DNA of 32,095 nucleotides from Methylomonas methanica (lineage in GTDB: Bacteria; Pseudomonadota; Gammaproteobacteria; Methylococcales; Methylomonadaceae): assembly GCF_001644035.1 (NCBI RefSeq), contig NZ_LUUG01000091.1, positions 1-32,095 on the forward strand, given 5' to 3'. The translations under genes and the position numbers were made by a program. Every line of letters starts with the position of its first letter. Position 1 is the first letter of the stretch. Under the pieces are notes generated by a model that saw only the letters and a list, made by a program, of their open reading frames with translations, made no database searches and had not been told where the DNA came from. This document shows positions 7,493 through 16,690 of the stretch, piece after piece.

Positions 7493-8884
7493 TTAAAGCT
7501 GTTGCCGGCTGTCAATCACTTTACCGGTCTCTGCTTCTGGCAATAGGGCTTCGACTTGTTGCAACGCCTCAGTATCGGTTTCGTGTAGCTGAACGACGAG
7601 GTCAGGCGTGATTGCCGCGCTGAAGCGTTGTGCGTTTGTTAAAACGGCTGGCAGCGCCGCCAAACCGATCAAGCAGGGCAGTGCCAGGGCTTGGTTGCCC
7701 CAACGATAAGGCGCAGTTAATTGCTCCGAATAGTCACTGTTGTCGCCTTGCGCCAACTTTGCTGTTGGCGAAATTTTCCAGGGTTTGGTATCCAGCCATG
7801 CCATGAGCTGGCCGGTCAGCAACATCAGCCCCAAGCCGCTGACATTGACCAAGGCCGCTGCCAGCCATGTCTCGCGCCCTAAGTGATCCAGCCAGATGCC
7901 GCCCGCATAAGAAAGCACCATGGAAAACAGGAAAATCCGTAACGATTGTTGACCCATGGTGGCAATAGAGCGTGGCAACGCGCCGCTTAGCCACTGCGGT
8001 CGCCAGTTGCACACGTGATGCATTAGATACGCCAACGCTAGTAAATGCAGCCAACGCAACACCCCTAAGTGGCTTTTGTCCAGCCAGGGCGTCAAGCTGG
8101 CGCGAAGCTCGCCCCAGAACTTGATTTGGGTATAAGTGGACTCGTGCTCCAAGGGGATTGACACCAAGACTAGCGCCAGGCAGAGCGCCAATAGCCAGCT
8201 GTGTTTTACGCTAACTCTAGCCCAGCCTGCACCAAAGGCGTAACCGGTGAAAAACATCAATTGCCAGTTGTAGGGGTTGAAATACCACGCACGGCTGCTC
8301 GCAGGATCAGCGCTCAATTCCCAGCCGTAGTGAAGGCTTGCGCAATACAGGGCTACCGAGCAAGCTAAGGCCACGCCGACATGTAAACGGGATAACACCC
8401 AGAATATTGGCAGCCATACTATCATCACCAGATACATGGGCAGGATGTCGAAATAATGGGGCACATAGGCCAAGGTGAACAATTCATACAGCGCTTGTTG
8501 GGTGGCGTCGAAAAAGTAGGCGATATTCAGGCGTTGAATATCGTCCATTTCCGGCACCCAACGATTCCCGATGACGCAAACCAAAGCCAGCAGTACAAAC
8601 GACGCGAGATGCGCACTGTAAATTTGCACGCAGCGATGCAGGATGCGAATTAATCCCAGCCACAGTCCTGCATGCTCGAAGCAACGGCCATAAGCCAGAG
8701 CCGAAGCAAAGCCTGATGAAAACACGAACACTTCCGCCGCGTCGCTGAGGCCGAATCGAGAAGGGGTATACCAAAACCAGGGGTTATCGGGCATGTGATT
8801 GATAAAAATCACGATCAGTGCCAAACCTCTAAAAAAATCCAACTGCAAATTTCTATTTTGCAGTGACGGGTTCGGCAATGCCAT
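7493..8884 (-). CDS. OpgC-domain membrane acyltransferase-like protein
   Basis: About 463 residues, nearly all membrane helices. The start RNLQLDFFRGLALIVIFINH and the segment FGLSDAAEVFVFSSGFASA are typical of OpgC proteins, which belong to the acyltransferase-3-like superfamily. OpgC adds succinyl groups to osmoregulated periplasmic glucans at the inner membrane. Whether this protein has that substrate is unknown, as no opgG or opgH gene is nearby. ATG 8884 is chosen because AGGA lies 5 nt before it; an upstream ATG at 8908 lacks such a site. The C-terminal region after the last helix (about 40 residues) is soluble and not conserved in family terms that I can recall. It has its own promoter at 8947-8976. 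Confidence 0.8.
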   Translation of the reverse strand: MALPNPSLQNRNLQLDFFRGLALIVIFINHMPDNPWFWYTPSRFGLSDAAEVFVFSSGFASALAYGRCFEHAGLWLGLIRILHRCVQIYSAHLASFVLLALVCVIGNRWVPEMDDIQRLNIAYFFDATQQALYELFTLAYVPHYFDILPMYLVMIVWLPIFWVLSRLHVGVALACSVALYCASLHYGWELSADPASSRAWYFNPYNWQLMFFTGYAFGAGWARVSVKHSWLLALCLALVLVSIPLEHESTYTQIKFWGELRASLTPWLDKSHLGVLRWLHLLALAYLMHHVCNWRPQWLSGALPRSIATMGQQSLRIFLFSMVLSYAGGIWLDHLGRETWLAAALVNVSGLGLMLLTGQLMAWLDTKPWKISPTAKLAQGDNSDYSEQLTAPYRWGNQALALPCLIGLAALPAVLTNAQRFSAAITPDLVVQLHETDTEALQQVEALLPEAETGKVIDSRQQL

Positions 8885-8946
8885 AACGGTCCTTTTGTCC
8901 AATATCATCGGTTAAGTGAATGAAGTCTTACGATCAAATCTTCCTG

Positions 8947-8976
8947 ATTATAAAAAAAATTCAAGCACGTCGTCAT
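8947..8976 (-). promoter_or_regulatory. Promoter of the OpgC-like gene
   Basis: On the minus strand, ATGACG (8976-8971), an 18-bp spacer and a perfect TATAAT (8952-8947) lie about 60 nt before the chosen ATG. The spacer includes a T8 run. Confidence 0.45.
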
Positions 8977-9009
8977 TCGGGGATTAACGAAGCTATTTAC
9001 GCTGCTAAG

Positions 9010-9876
9010 TTATCGTAACAATAACAAAGGGCTGCGACTGTTAGTCAGCATCTTCACCGTAAAACTACCCAGTAACCAATCGTGAATACGGGTATGGCCG
9101 AATGCGCCCATTACGGTCATATCGATACCTTTTTGCCCTTGATATTCGGACAGGACTTGTTCGGGTATGCCGATCAGCTTTTTGGCGATGACCTCGATAC
9201 CGCCGGCCAGTTGCAGTTTGTTGGCAGCCATCTCAAGTAGTTGGCCCCTGCCTTCGTCCTTACTCACGCAAACCAGATGACAAACCAGTCCTTTGTAAAG
9301 TGGACTGTTGGCAACCATGTCCAGGGCTTTTTCGGCGGCCTGGCTGCCGTCGTAAGCCAGCATGATACGCTCGGGTGCTTTGAACTCGGCGTTGACCACC
9401 AAAATCGGTTTATGCAGCGAACGAATAATGGATTCCAGCTTGGCACCGATCTTATCCGGCTGATTGTCGTGTACCTTGCCGCGCACACCGATCACCAGCA
9501 CCCGCAAGTCGTTTTCCAACTCGATCAGCGATTCAACCAAACTGCCGTGGCGTTGATTGGTGATGGGATCAAGAGCGCCGGCTTGCATTACCCGTTCCCT
9601 GGCGGCTTGCAGTAATTGCTTGCCTTGTTGCAAACGCAATTTGCTGCGCTGCTGCTCCAGTTGCGTCAATTGATCCATCAGATGATCACGGCTATCGACG
9701 CCGATATTGCCGGTCAAATCGCTATGATCGGTTGCTTCCGGGTGATGGTCGATACTGTGTAACAGTTTTAACGGGGCATCCACTTTTTGTGCAATCCAGG
9801 CGGCATAATCGCAGACAGCGTTGGTTAAGGATGAGCCGTCGATACCGGCTAATACCAGATTTTGTGAGCTGCTCAT
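9010..9876 (-). CDS. Tandem-domain universal stress protein
   Basis: A 288-residue cytoplasmic protein with two UspA domains. The first starts NLVLAGIDGS and ends KPILVVNA (about residues 5-160). The second starts RIMLAYDGS and ends at the C-terminus. The ATP-binding pattern G-x2-G-x9-G(S/T) is clear in the second (GAFGHTRIHDWLLGS) and altered in the first (GVRGKVHDNQPDKIGA). Its ATG overlaps the stop codon of the SulP permease gene (TAATG), so the two are translationally coupled. Usp domains bind nucleotides and often sense energy or stress state. The pairing suggests the protein adjusts the permease, which is inference. Confidence 0.9.
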   Translation of the reverse strand: MSSSQNLVLAGIDGSSLTNAVCDYAAWIAQKVDAPLKLLHSIDHHPEATDHSDLTGNIGVDSRDHLMDQLTQLEQQRSKLRLQQGKQLLQAARERVMQAGALDPITNQRHGSLVESLIELENDLRVLVIGVRGKVHDNQPDKIGAKLESIIRSLHKPILVVNAEFKAPERIMLAYDGSQAAEKALDMVANSPLYKGLVCHLVCVSKDEGRGQLLEMAANKLQLAGGIEVIAKKLIGIPEQVLSEYQGQKGIDMTVMGAFGHTRIHDWLLGSFTVKMLTNSRSPLLLLR

Positions 9877-11369
9877 TAATGTCCCCCCAGGACTTTTTCG
9901 ATTTCTTCGGGCTTATCGTGAACACCAAAGCGGTCGACAATGGTACTGGTTGCTGCGTTCATGCCGATAACATCAACCTCGGCGCCTTCGCGGCGAAACT
10001 TGATCACGACTTTATCCAGCGCACCGACCGAAGTCAGGTCCCAAAAGTGCGCGCGATTGAGGTCGATGACCACCTTTTCCACGGCTTCCTTGAAGTCAAA
10101 ACCGGCGACGAATTTGTCGGCCGAATTGAAAAATACTTGGCCGACGACCTTATACGTGCGGGTGCTGTGGTCTTCGTCCAGTTTCGATTCCACGTACATA
10201 AAATGACTGATTTTGTTGGCGAAGAACAATGAGGCCAGCAATACGCCGACGAACACGCCCAACGCCAAATTATGCGTCCAAACCACGACCACCACGGTGG
10301 ATAGCATGACGATGTTGGTCGACAATGGATGTTGTTTCAGATTAAGTATCGACCGCCAGCTAAAGGTACCAATGGACACCATGATCATCACTGCCACCAG
10401 CGCGGCCATCGGGATTTTGGAAATCCATTCATCCAAAAACACCACCATGATCAATAAAAACGTGCCCGCCACCAAGGTGGACAAGCGCCCGCGCCCGCCG
10501 GACTTAACGTTGATCACCGACTGCCCAATCATCGCGCAACCGGCCATGCCACCCAATAAACCGGCGCCAATATTGGCTAAACCCTGACCCTTGCATTCGC
10601 GGTTTTTATCGCTGCTGGTATCGGTCAATTCATCGACGATGGTGGCGGTCATCAAGGATTCCAGCATACCGACCACCGCCAGCGGTAGCGAGTACGGCAG
10701 AATGATTTTCAGCGTTTCCCACGTCAGTGGCACATCGGGCCATAAAAACATTGGCAAGGTGTCCGGTAGTTGGCCCATATCGCCGACGGTGCGGATCTCG
10801 ATCTGCCAATACATGGCCACCAAGGTCATGCTGACGATGCAAACCAGCGGCGAAGGTACGGATTTACCGATGACCGGCAAGTAGGGGAATAGATAGATAA
10901 TCGCCAAGCCGCCGGCGGTCATGGCATAAACATGCCAAGTCACGTTAGTCAGCTCCGGCAATTGCGCCATGAATATCAAAATCGCCAAGGCGTTGACGAA
11001 GCCTGTGACCACCGAACGCGACACAAAGCTCATTAAGCTGCCGAGCTTCAGATAGCCGGCGAGGATTTGAAAAACGCCGGTCAACAAAGTGGCTGCCAAC
11101 AGATACTGCAAGCCGTGATCCTTGATCAATGTCACCATCAGCAAAGCCATCGCCCCGGTCGCGGCCGAGATCATGCCGGGGCGGCCGCCGACGAACGCAG
11201 TAATCACCGCGATACAAAACGAGGCATATAAGCCCACTTTGGGATCGACGCCGGCGATGATGGAAAAGGCAATGGCTTCCGGGATCAGGGCCAATGCAAC
11301 CACGGTTCCGGCCAGCACATCGCCACGGATGTTGCCTAGCCAGTCTGGTTTTTTTGATAATAAAAGCAT
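9876..11369 (-). CDS. SulP-family anion permease with STAS domain
   Basis: About 497 residues: a membrane domain ([20 protein letters not shown] near residue 15, then [20 protein letters not shown] near 280) and a C-terminal STAS domain ([20 protein letters not shown] and following). SulP/SLC26 proteins carry sulfate, bicarbonate or other anions; the substrate cannot be read from sequence. ATG 11369 is preferred over TTG 11375 because TAGG lies 6-7 nt before it. The gene is coupled to the universal stress gene and preceded on the same strand by a MarR regulator. A carbonic anhydrase lies 10 kb away, so bicarbonate is an attractive but unproven substrate. Confidence 0.9.
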   Translation of the reverse strand: MLLLSKKPDWLGNIRGDVLAGTVVALALIPEAIAFSIIAGVDPKVGLYASFCIAVITAFVGGRPGMISAATGAMALLMVTLIKDHGLQYLLAATLLTGVFQILAGYLKLGSLMSFVSRSVVTGFVNALAILIFMAQLPELTNVTWHVYAMTAGGLAIIYLFPYLPVIGKSVPSPLVCIVSMTLVAMYWQIEIRTVGDMGQLPDTLPMFLWPDVPLTWETLKIILPYSLPLAVVGMLESLMTATIVDELTDTSSDKNRECKGQGLANIGAGLLGGMAGCAMIGQSVINVKSGGRGRLSTLVAGTFLLIMVVFLDEWISKIPMAALVAVMIMVSIGTFSWRSILNLKQHPLSTNIVMLSTVVVVVWTHNLALGVFVGVLLASLFFANKISHFMYVESKLDEDHSTRTYKVVGQVFFNSADKFVAGFDFKEAVEKVVIDLNRAHFWDLTSVGALDKVVIKFRREGAEVDVIGMNAATSTIVDRFGVHDKPEEIEKVLGGH

Positions 11370-11488
11370 GTTCAACCTATGTTAAAAAGGCCACGCCGGG
11401 CATAGCCTAAAGGGTAGGAGCAGGAAATTAGGGTTAGATTGGGCAGCTTATGGGGGGCTGTCGCAGTTTGGCGTTGTAGGTCGCGAGC

Positions 11489-11944
11489 TTAATTTGAATC
11501 AGTGGTAAGACTGGTTTTGACCCTACCGAGCAAAGATGTCATAAGGCGTCTTTCTTCCGCGCTCAATGCCGCTAGCACTTCGACTTCGACGGCGTCGGCA
11601 ATCGTCCAAAGTGCTTCCATTACCGTGAGAGCCTTGTCTGTTATGGACAAGCGATAGGCGCGTCGGTCATCCATGTCCTTATTACGGACAACCATGCCGG
11701 ACTCTTCGAGTAAATCTATCTGTTTGACCAAAGTAATCGGTTTGATTTCCAGAATCTCAGCTAGATCGATCTGCCGGCAATTTTGATTTTCCGACAGATG
11801 CACCAAAGCCCGCCATTGTGCATGAGTAAAGCCAAGGGGTTCGGCGGCCTTGTTAAAGCGTTGACGGATGATGTGACTGATTTCGTAACTCAGAAAGCCG
11901 AATTTGGAATGCACGGATACAAAGCCTTTAATATAATGAGTCAT
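11489..11944 (-). CDS. MarR-family transcriptional regulator
   Basis: About 151 residues with a MarR winged helix: THAQWRALVHLSENQNCRQ, then the recognition helix region IKPITLVKQIDLLEESGMV and the wing RNKDMDDRRAYRLSIT, which carries the family D-R-R signature. The start is uncertain. ATG 11944, ATG 11968 and TTG 11977 are all in frame; 11944 fits the family length. A TATAAT box lies only 4 nt before ATG 11944, so the transcript may be nearly leaderless, or the start may be upstream and that box may be coding. It sits between the divergent TSUP gene and the co-oriented SulP-Usp pair, and could control either. Confidence 0.85.
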   Translation of the reverse strand: MTHYIKGFVSVHSKFGFLSYEISHIIRQRFNKAAEPLGFTHAQWRALVHLSENQNCRQIDLAEILEIKPITLVKQIDLLEESGMVVRNKDMDDRRAYRLSITDKALTVMEALWTIADAVEVEVLAALSAEERRLMTSLLGRVKTSLTTDSN

Positions 11945-11949
11945 CGGTA

Positions 11950-11974
11950 TTATATTGATAGCAAGCATATATAA
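11950..11974. promoter_or_regulatory. Candidate MarR operator
   Basis: TTATAT at 11950-11955 and ATATAA at 11969-11974 form a perfect inverted repeat with a 13-bp centre, beside a minus-strand TATAAT (11954-11949). The position at the 5' end of the marR frame, facing the divergent permease gene, suits autoregulation. AT-rich repeats of this size can occur by chance. Confidence 0.3.
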
Positions 11975-12112
11975 CAATCAAGCGACATGCTGTTACGTAG
12001 GCATGATCCAGGTATTTGAATGCTTTGCTGCGGCAATTTGCCATGTCGAAAGCAATCTTGTTACTGGTTCAAACAACATGGTTTGCTAAATCAACAACAT
12101 TAGGAGAACGCA

Positions 12113-12838
12113 ATGCCCATGGAAATCATGATAACCGTGGCTGTCACCGCCATCATTCAATCGCTATTTGGCGCTGGCATACTGCTGTTCGGCACGCCGT
12201 TATTGCTGCTTTTGGGTTACGAGTTTGTCGACGTCCTGATCGTGCTTTTACCGGTTTCACTGGCGGTTAACCTGATGCAAGTCCTCAAACATCACGCGCA
12301 TGTCGATTGGACGTTCTACCGCAAGATCGTGCTGCTAACTTTGCCGCCTATCGCGGTGTTTCTGTTTTTAGTGACCCATGTACGAATCAATATTGGCTTG
12401 ATCGTGGGTCCGTTTTTATTGTTCATCGCCTTCAAGGAGTGGTCAGCCGCCGTCGGCAGAGTCATCGACCGCCTGATGCGCCAGGAAACGCTGTACTTCG
12501 TGGCGATGGGCGTGGTGCATGGCGTCAGCAATTTGGGAGGGTCTTTATTGACGGCACTGGTGCATCATAAAAACTATCCCAAGGATGTTGCGCGCGTGAC
12601 CGTGGCAGCCTGTTACGGCACTTTTGCCGTGGTGCAATTGCTGACCTTGGGCTTCTTCAATCGCCAGCAGGTCGATGTTCCGGTGTTCGACAATGTCATC
12701 TACCTGACGGTAGCGGTGATGATTTTCGGCTTAATTGACGAGGCGATTTACAGCCAAATCAACGCCGAGAAATTTCGGCGGATTTTTTCGCTGTTTCTGG
12801 CGCTATCCGGCGTGGTCTTGATCGCGAGATCGGTGTGA
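12113..12838 (+). CDS. TSUP (TauE/SafE) family permease
   Basis: A 241-residue membrane protein with 7 to 8 predicted helices. The N-terminal half has the TSUP pattern IQSLFGAGILLFGTPLLLLLGY, and the repeat GVVHGVSNLGGSLL opens the second half. TSUP proteins export or import small sulfur-containing or organic anions such as sulfite, sulfoacetate and taurine; the exact substrate cannot be assigned. The ATG has a TAGGAG site 6-7 nt before. It diverges from the MarR gene, and MarR-type regulators commonly control a divergent permease. Confidence 0.85.
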   Translation: MPMEIMITVAVTAIIQSLFGAGILLFGTPLLLLLGYEFVDVLIVLLPVSLAVNLMQVLKHHAHVDWTFYRKIVLLTLPPIAVFLFLVTHVRINIGLIVGPFLLFIAFKEWSAAVGRVIDRLMRQETLYFVAMGVVHGVSNLGGSLLTALVHHKNYPKDVARVTVAACYGTFAVVQLLTLGFFNRQQVDVPVFDNVIYLTVAVMIFGLIDEAIYSQINAEKFRRIFSLFLALSGVVLIARSV

Positions 12839-13086
12839 TGCGCCTGATACCCGCAGCCCATATAACCCGACGAAATCGACAAAGCTTTGATCCATCAGAT
12901 TTTACTCTGCAAGCTTCGGTAATCTAGGCTTGTTTGGGTAATTTCTTAGGTCTTGCACCTGACACCATTCATGCCTAAAACCTGTTTTGCTATGTCGATA
13001 CCCTGTAGGTTACGATTGGTTTCGGAATCCCGTTTAAATTCTGGCTTAGGTCGGGGCGTCCGTTAATCACTATGAAGGAGGACGTT

Positions 13087-15744
13087 ATGCGTAAACTGAA
13101 GCGCCTATCCGCAGTTATTGGGATTATTATTGGTGTTATATTCATACTGTATGCGATTTTTCAGTATGTGTTTCTCGATTTTTTTGTTGATTTATGGTGG
13201 TTTAAGGCGATTAAGTTTGAATCGTATTTTTGGCTTCGGCTTCTTTATCGATTCATATTGTCCGGCCTCGTTACATTATTCTTTTTCTTTAGTTTCTTTT
13301 TTCATTTTTGGATTGCGTCCCGATATTTAGGCTTAAATCCGCCGAATGAGATACTGGCCAATCGTGATAAGCGCTTAAAATTCGAACGTTTCGCCGTAAA
13401 ATTTATCAATATCTCGGTAAAAATTTACACGCCGATCTCATTACTGCTAGCCATCTTTATTGCAATACCGTTCTACCATCATTGGGAAACCTCTTTACTC
13501 TATTTTTTCGGCGGTTCGTCGGGGGTAGTCGAGCCTGTTTACGGGTACGACACGAGTTTCTACATGCTCTCGTATCCCCTATATCAATTGATTCAAAATG
13601 AGCTATTGGCGACTGCCGGCGTGCTGCTTTGCCTGGTGGGTATTTTGTATGTTCTCGAACATTTACTCTTGCCTAATCAAGGCAAAACGTTTCCGTTGGG
13701 CGCTAAAATTCATTTGATCGTATTAGTTGCTTCCGTCGCTTTATTTGTGGTGTGGGGTTTTTTGCTGGAACGGTTCTCACTGCTTTATAACGATACCCAC
13801 GAGCCTGTATTTTTCGGCCCCGGTTTCGTGCAGGTCCGATACCAGCTTCCCTTGATTTGGTTGCAAATTCTTACGTTCATCGCAAGTGTGGTGACGGCAA
13901 CCCTTTTTATTTTTTCGGAAAAACACCGAAATTTAATGCCTCTATCATTATCGATCATTGCATTTTTAAGTGTTATCGGGCTGCAAAATATTCAATTAAT
14001 TCCGGAATTGATCCAGGAATATATCGTCAATCCCAATCCGGTAAAAACAGAAAAGCCGTTTATAAAGCACAATATAGAAGCGACGCTGGATGCGTTTGAC
14101 CTTAAGAATGTTAAAACGGTCGAGTTGCCCATCAAATTGAACGCTGCCGATGACATTAACGCGTGGAGCACCCAGAAACACTTTGAAAATATTCCTGTTT
14201 GGGACAGGGAAGTGCTGCTCGATACGTACATACAATTGCAGTCGATAAGGCCTTACTATACATTTCTGTCCGTTGACGAAGATCGCTATTTTTTGAGCGA
14301 TCACACCCGGCAGGTCAATCTGGCGGCCAGGGAACTCAACCTGTCCAAACTGCCAACCGAAGCGCAAAACTGGGAAAATACCCACTTGCGCTATACGCAC
14401 GGTTACGGCGGAGTCGTTACATCGGCCGGTCAGGATGCCGATGCCCCCATTATCTGGTACCTGCGCGACTTAAACCTAAGTTCGGACGTTGGTTTATCGG
14501 TGCGTTATCCGGATATTTATTATGGACAAGAGAATTATACCTACGCTATCGAACCCAATAACCTTAATATTGTGCAAATTTCCGGTACACAATCCGGGCC
14601 GGACGTGAAAAGTGCTTATAACGGTGCGGCTGGCATTCCGATTTCCTCGACCTTTAGAAAGGCATTATTGGCGGCTTATTTTCAGGATCAAAACCTATTT
14701 TTTTCACCGAATATTACCAATAAAAGCCAAGTTTTGATGCGCCGAAACATTACAGAGCGTATTCAAGCTTTGACACCCTTCTTGAGCTTGGATAAAGATC
14801 CCTATTTGGTTGTAGCCAAGGAACGGTTTTACTGGATACAAGATGCCTATACCTTGTCGTCACGCTATCCGGTAACCAAGGCGGTAAGCGAAGAATTTCA
14901 AGGCGGCACTAAAGAATTCAACTATATCCGCAACTCCGTGAAAATCGTCGTAGATGCCTTGGACGGCGGTGTGCAATATTTTATTTCAGATCCATCGGAC
15001 ATTATCATTCAGGCATATAACCTTGCTTATCCGAGCTTGTTCAAAAATCTGAACGAGATGTCTCCCGAGCTATCGTCGCATTTGCGTTATGCCAGGGATT
15101 TGTATTATGTGCAGATGAAAGCCTATGCCAAATACCATCAACAAGAGCCCGAACTATTTTACCAACAGGCCGAAACCTGGGAATTTGCTAAAGTCCGCGG
15201 TGAGCCGGTCAAACCCTATTATCAAACTATCGATTTTGGCAACTGCAATGGCAAGGAAGAATACGTGTTGTTGAACCCGATGACGCCCGTCAATAGCCAC
15301 AACCTCAGCATGATTGGAATGGCTGGCACAACAGATAGCGTGAATTGCGGCTCGACATATAAACCCACTATTACTATTTATAAGTTCCTTAAGGATGTGC
15401 AAGTCAATGGTCCGACACAAGTAGAATCGCTAATCGACCAAGACCCGGAAGTTTCGGCACAATTCACCCTTTGGAATCATGGCGGCACAAAGGTTAAATT
15501 GGGACGCATGGTTATTATGCCGATGGGTAACAGCGTTCTTTATGTGCAGCCGGTTTATATCGTATCGGTTACCAATGCCATTCCCAAGCTTTCTAAAATT
15601 ATCGTGTCGATCGGCAATCGCGTGGTCATGGACACCAGTTTCTGGTCTGCCTTTAACCGCTTGAAACAAATGTTTGTACAAAGTGCCATCAACGAAAATA
15701 AGACGGGATTGGCCAACCTAAACTCCGAATCAAACCGGCAATAA
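13087..15744 (+). CDS. UPF0182 family membrane protein
   Basis: About 885 residues. The first third holds some seven hydrophobic helices (residues 5-25, 50-75, 105-130, 170-195, 210-235, 255-280, 285-305). A large extracytoplasmic domain follows, with the family signature EKPFIKHNIEATLDAFDL near residue 325 and FNYIRNSVKIVVDALDG near 615, then HLRYARDLYYVQMKAYAKYH near 665. The family is conserved but of unknown function. AAGGAGG at 13075-13081 is 5 nt before ATG 13087; the in-frame ATG at 13072 overlaps that site and is less likely. The gene is AT-richer than its neighbours. The family is best known from actinobacteria, cyanobacteria and firmicutes, so transfer is possible. Confidence 0.88.
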   Translation: MRKLKRLSAVIGIIIGVIFILYAIFQYVFLDFFVDLWWFKAIKFESYFWLRLLYRFILSGLVTLFFFFSFFFHFWIASRYLGLNPPNEILANRDKRLKFERFAVKFINISVKIYTPISLLLAIFIAIPFYHHWETSLLYFFGGSSGVVEPVYGYDTSFYMLSYPLYQLIQNELLATAGVLLCLVGILYVLEHLLLPNQGKTFPLGAKIHLIVLVASVALFVVWGFLLERFSLLYNDTHEPVFFGPGFVQVRYQLPLIWLQILTFIASVVTATLFIFSEKHRNLMPLSLSIIAFLSVIGLQNIQLIPELIQEYIVNPNPVKTEKPFIKHNIEATLDAFDLKNVKTVELPIKLNAADDINAWSTQKHFENIPVWDREVLLDTYIQLQSIRPYYTFLSVDEDRYFLSDHTRQVNLAARELNLSKLPTEAQNWENTHLRYTHGYGGVVTSAGQDADAPIIWYLRDLNLSSDVGLSVRYPDIYYGQENYTYAIEPNNLNIVQISGTQSGPDVKSAYNGAAGIPISSTFRKALLAAYFQDQNLFFSPNITNKSQVLMRRNITERIQALTPFLSLDKDPYLVVAKERFYWIQDAYTLSSRYPVTKAVSEEFQGGTKEFNYIRNSVKIVVDALDGGVQYFISDPSDIIIQAYNLAYPSLFKNLNEMSPELSSHLRYARDLYYVQMKAYAKYHQQEPELFYQQAETWEFAKVRGEPVKPYYQTIDFGNCNGKEEYVLLNPMTPVNSHNLSMIGMAGTTDSVNCGSTYKPTITIYKFLKDVQVNGPTQVESLIDQDPEVSAQFTLWNHGGTKVKLGRMVIMPMGNSVLYVQPVYIVSVTNAIPKLSKIIVSIGNRVVMDTSFWSAFNRLKQMFVQSAINENKTGLANLNSESNRQ

Positions 15745-15749
15745 GGGGG

Positions 15750-15761
15750 CTTTGTACAAAG
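15750..15761. repeat. 12-bp palindrome between convergent genes
   Basis: CTTTGTACAAAG is a perfect palindrome 5 bp after the UPF0182 stop. The 13-mer TTTGTACAAAGTG occurs at 15751-15763 and also inside the 3' end of the UPF0182 gene at 15673-15685, 78 bp apart in direct orientation. Confidence 0.3.
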
Positions 15762-15817
15762 TGACATTCCCTGAGTAAACTGGGTTGTCATGTTGCTTAT
15801 AGATATACAGCTCATCA

Positions 15818-16415
15818 CTATTTATTGGACAGCAGCTTTGATGGCGCGTCATCCAACTTGGCAAAATCAACGCCGACACTGATGATAAAACTGGATGCTT
15901 CTTCAAAACTCATCGCCGATCTGACGATTTTGGATTCATCAACCATCACGGTGAATCCTGATGTTGGATTTGGCGAGGTGGGGACGTAAAGCACATACAG
16001 TCGATCCAATTTATTGGTGACATAAGCGGGAACCCAAACACCGTCTTTAGGATATTCGACATAGCTGATTTCGCGTAGCTTATCCTGACCATAACCGGAA
16101 AATATGCCGATGAGTTTCTAACTGGCCAGGTAAACGGTACTCAACACGGGCATTTTTTCCAGATAAGATTCCAACACGGAAAACACATGTGTTTTCCCGC
16201 TGCGAATTCTGAAACCCAGAAAAATTAAGCCTAACATCGTGATGGCAAATAATGACAGCGTTATTCAATAGTTTTCATAATAACCGTGGATACTTAGAAA
16301 AGTATCCCGTAATAAGCGCTCTATCAGCACCACGATTTGGACGACAACCAAAATCGGCAAAATAGCGAACACGCCTAACAGAAAAAAGTCCATGAATTGA
16401 CGCAGTTTTTTTCAT
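15818..16415 (-). pseudogene. Broken DUF502 membrane protein gene
   Basis: The minus strand carries one frame that reads as a DUF502 protein of about 200 residues: LRQFMDFFLLGVFAILPILV, two membrane segments, VYLAS, YVEYPKDGVWVPAYVTNK, and the hallmark VPTSPNPTSGF then FIISVGVD. It is interrupted by TGA at 16265-16267 and TAG at 16118-16120. The presumed start, ATG 16415 after a GGAGGGGG ribosome site, is out of frame by one base in an A7 run. Intact DUF502 proteins have two N-terminal helices and unknown function. The upstream ribosome site shows it was once a working gene. Confidence 0.85.
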
Positions 16416-16690
16416 GTTGCCCCCTCCGTAGGTTATATGGGTACAAGGATATGGACGCTATTCCCATGCGAACGCCTAGTCAGTGACAATCGAATTCTAA
16501 TTGAATTCCATCATCTTATTCCGGCTAAAATTTATGGCATCAAGTGATTCAGCGGGGTTGTCATGGCTTCGTCGTTGTGGACAGAAGAACTGATTGGAAC
16601 GAATCGGTTTTGCCGAAGGTTATGGCGGATCGTTGGTTTACCGAGACAAGCCAATGGGCTTTGATTATCAGAACAAGAAATTTCTCTTTT
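16416..16690. other. Intergenic region, no gene seen
   Basis: About 275 bp between the DUF502 remnant and the CorC-type gene. The plus-strand frame at 16594 lacks a ribosome site and runs into the antisense of the CorC-type gene. Nothing recognisable. Confidence 0.4.

Noticed and set aside
12940-12990. TCTTGCACCTGACACC as a possible REP/RAYT transposon end
   Set aside because: Single degenerate occurrence with no transposase nearby and no paired end.
15750-15761. Palindrome resembling a lambda-type att core
   Set aside because: Short chance similarity. There is no integrase gene, no tRNA target and no matching distal copy that would bound an integrated element.
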